Origin: Microvirga makkahensis
GTDB lineage: Bacteria; Pseudomonadota; Alphaproteobacteria; Rhizobiales; Beijerinckiaceae
NCBI RefSeq assembly: GCF_009830105.1
Contig: NZ_WURB01000010.1
Location: forward strand, 89,581 to 153,580
DNA length: 64,000 nt
Direction of reading: 5' to 3'
Numbering within the stretch: the first letter of the stretch is position 1; each line of letters opens with the position of its first letter. The translations under genes and the position numbers were made by a program. Shown one piece after another: positions 62,353-64,000 of the stretch. A model generated the notes under the pieces. It was given only the letters and a program-made list of their open reading frames with translations, was not told the DNA's origin and did not search any database.

Positions 62353-62871
62353 ATGATCCGTTTGACTTCAACTTTGCTCTGCACGTTCGCCATGGTCTCG
62401 GCAGCTCATGCAGCACCAGGCGACAAAGCCGTCGCTGAGATGAAAGGCCTTGAAGGGCAGATACTTGGGGCCGTGACCCTGATCGAGACTGCGCAGGGTG
62501 TGCTGGTTACCGGAGAGCTGACCCAGCTTTCACCCGGCCCCCACGGCTTTCACCTGCATGCGGTGGGCCAGTGTAAGCCGCCGTTCGCGACTGCTGGCGG
62601 GCACTTCAACCCAGATGGCAGGAAACACGGCTTTCATGATGGGGCCGGCTCCCACGCGGGCGATCTGCCCAACCTGCATGCCGCATCTGACGGCAAAGCC
62701 GTTGTGGATGCCCTTGCGCCTGGCCTGACATTGTCCGGGGGAGCGAAGAGCCTACTCGATCAGGACGGCACGGCGATTGTCGTTCATGCCAAGGCCGACG
62801 ACTACAAGACGGACCCAGCAGGGGCCTCCGGCGACCGCATCGCCTGCGGTGTCGTTACCAAGGCCCGATAG
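62353..62871 (+). CDS. sodC: Cu/Zn superoxide dismutase
   Basis: The 172-residue periplasmic enzyme has a signal peptide (cleavage near SAAHAAPG), copper ligands in GPHGFHLHAVGQCKPP, zinc ligands in AGGHFNPDGRKHGFHDGAGSHAGDLPN, and the active-site Arg in GDRIACGVV. It converts superoxide to peroxide and oxygen. GGAGG lies nine bases before the ATG at 62353. It stands alone next to recombinase debris. Confidence 0.93.
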   Translation: MIRLTSTLLCTFAMVSAAHAAPGDKAVAEMKGLEGQILGAVTLIETAQGVLVTGELTQLSPGPHGFHLHAVGQCKPPFATAGGHFNPDGRKHGFHDGAGSHAGDLPNLHAASDGKAVVDALAPGLTLSGGAKSLLDQDGTAIVVHAKADDYKTDPAGASGDRIACGVVTKAR

Positions 62872-62885
62872 CTGGGTCGGCCGCG

Positions 62886-63674
62886 TTGATACTCATGGCG
62901 CAAGGAGCCGATCCTCGCGCTATGAGTGCCTTCGCTGAAGGGGTGGTTCATCGGACTATGCCGCCGGTGAGGCGGGCGAAGCGCGTGTTCCCGGCGGGCA
63001 CGCGGCCCAGGGCGATACCGGCCCCCGGCCGCGTGGACGAGGTTACCCTCGCGACCCTGGAGAAGGCCTACCGCCGCTATGCCGCGCAACACGAGCTCCA
63101 GGTCACGGCGAACTTCCACGACCGGGCGCTCTCCGGGGCCAGCAGCAACCGCCCTGGTTACAAGGCGCTTCTCTTGGAATTGCGTCGCGATGCGTTTGAC
63201 GTCGTGATCGTGGAGGCGCTCGATAGGCTTGCGCGCAAGCTCTCGGATGTGGTCAGCCTCTGTGACGAGTTGAGGTTTCACGGCATGAGCCTGCACGCGG
63301 TCCATGTCGGCATGCTGGGCACGATGGCACAGATGTTCCCGTCCGGCCTTGGCGTCTTCGCCGGACCGACGGTCGGCTTCCTTCTTGGCTGGCTTCCTGG
63401 CGCTTTCGTCACCGGCCTCGTCTTTCACGCTTTGCCCAAGCGGCTCCCGGTCGGGGTCTCGGCGGCTGTGGCCTCCGTTGTCGGGGGCGTTGTCGTGATC
63501 TACGCTTTCGGCATCGTCGGCCTGTCGATGATCTCCGGGATGCCGATCACGCAAGCGGCGATCGCGAGTCTGGTCTTCCTTCCGGGAGATATCGTGAAGG
63601 CGATTGCGACGGGTGTCGTAACCGCTGCGACGCCGGCGCCGATCCGCATGAGCCGACCGGCTTCCTCGGCATGA
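62886..63674 (+). pseudogene. Chimeric ORF: serine-recombinase fragment fused to BioY C-terminal fragment
   Basis: Residues up to about 150 match the serine recombinase catalytic core (DRALSGASSNRPGYKALLLEL, FDVVIVEALDRLARKLSDV, VGMLGTMAQMF) but lack the N-terminal active-site Ser region. From about 63345 the sequence continues as the membrane part of BioY biotin transporters (SGLGVFAGPTVGFLLGWLPGA, SVVGGVVVIYAFGIVGLSM, FLPGDIVKAIATGVV). The frame stays open across the junction. A deletion or recombination joined two unrelated genes. Neither part looks functional, although the membrane part is intact from the glycine-rich motif on. Confidence 0.8.
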
Positions 63675-64000
63675 TCGGAGGGGCGCGAGCGCCCCTGCCC
63701 TCTTCGGCAACGACGCCCAGCCGCGAGGTGAATGCCGGCTGAAGCATGCCGGCGTCCTTGCACAGGTGTAAGATCCGGGCATTCCGGTGCGGCTGGGCAG
63801 GGACCAAACGGCCCCCCGGCTTCCGCAGCACCGCAGATCGCTCCGATAGTTGATGATCCAGCCCTCCCCGGCCCTGTAGCGGCACGGCGATCTCGCGCGT
63901 ATTCTCGTGCGATGCTCAACAAGCCTGGTGCGATGCTCAACAAGCACGCAAGAGGGCAAGCCGGCTCGTGCCGGTGCGGCAGCAGGCCCCGGACAAGCAA
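63675..64000. other. Right-edge region without a supported gene
   Basis: Open frames exist on both strands but none matches a recognised family. A tandem 21-base period (gtgcgatgctcaacaagc at 63907-63924 and again at 63928-63945) is visible. The region follows the chimeric recombinase gene and may be further mobile-element debris. It cannot be judged without the sequence beyond the edge. Confidence 0.4.

Noticed and set aside
62802..63959. A 385-codon minus-strand frame at the right end
   Set aside because: It overlaps sodC and the recombinase-BioY chimera in antisense and resembles no family.
1..64000. CRISPR arrays, rRNA and tRNA genes
   Set aside because: No regularly spaced repeats with unique spacers, no rRNA-like blocks and no tRNA T-arm pattern with a foldable cloverleaf were found by eye.

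Overview
The window is a 64 kb piece of GC-rich alphaproteobacterial chromosome. The gene content points to a Rhizobiales member, and a Methylobacteriaceae relative such as Microvirga is a good guess: homospermidine synthase beside an ornithine decarboxylase, a TAXI-type TRAP transporter with a DUF1850 partner, an HWE-type histidine kinase, two Tat-exported OpgG/OpgD proteins and typical Rhizobiales palindromic intergenic repeats. The genus assignment is inference. No rRNA, tRNA or CRISPR array was seen.

From 1 to about 23 kb the content is core-like. It holds a lytic transglycosylase, galE/galU and kdsD (sugar nucleotide and Kdo supply), a broken GST gene, an NfeD/SPFH membrane pair, an AlaX editing enzyme, ferrochelatase, a membrane histidine kinase, a periplasmic 5'-nucleotidase, uracil-DNA glycosylase, an aromatic/aspartate aminotransferase, a fused indolepyruvate ferredoxin oxidoreductase, a DUF1007/NicO metal exporter pair, a YitT protein and gamma-glutamyltransferase. 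From 23 to 27 kb lies a complete TAXI TRAP uptake operon (binding protein, fused permease, DUF1850).

From 28.7 to 32.6 kb is a zinc-acquisition operon. A perfect 12-bp inverted repeat precedes a tiny His-rich membrane protein, then ZnuC, ZnuB, ZnuA and a COG0523 GTPase metallochaperone. From 35 to 39.7 kb is the polyamine block (homospermidine synthase, a GNAT enzyme and ornithine decarboxylase), with a long structured leader before the decarboxylase that resembles the alphaproteobacterial speF leader. From 40 to 44.4 kb follow a second Opg protein and an SsuA/TauA-like ABC importer. From 44.4 to 52.4 kb are regulators and a sugar-acid catabolic set (2-hydroxyacid dehydrogenase, AraC regulator, SDR, IlvD/Edd dehydratase, KDPG aldolase) with a LacI-type palindrome upstream of the dehydratase.

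From about 52.8 kb to the right end the window looks like accessory, partly decayed DNA. It holds a cupin gene with two opposite frameshifts, a flavin monooxygenase divergent from a PNPOx-fold protein and an unusual PNPOx-GAF-winged-helix regulator, a deleted IS630 element sitting exactly in that regulator's stop codon, a LysR regulator, a class D beta-lactamase in AT-richer DNA, a DeoR regulator divergent from a NudK-like hydrolase across phased direct repeats, a Cu/Zn superoxide dismutase, and a chimeric ORF joining a serine-recombinase fragment to a BioY fragment.

The strongest candidate for an undescribed system is the flavin module at 53.8-57.3 kb. A three-domain regulator, a small flavin-fold protein and a flavin monooxygenase share an intergenic region with four helically phased CTAA repeats.
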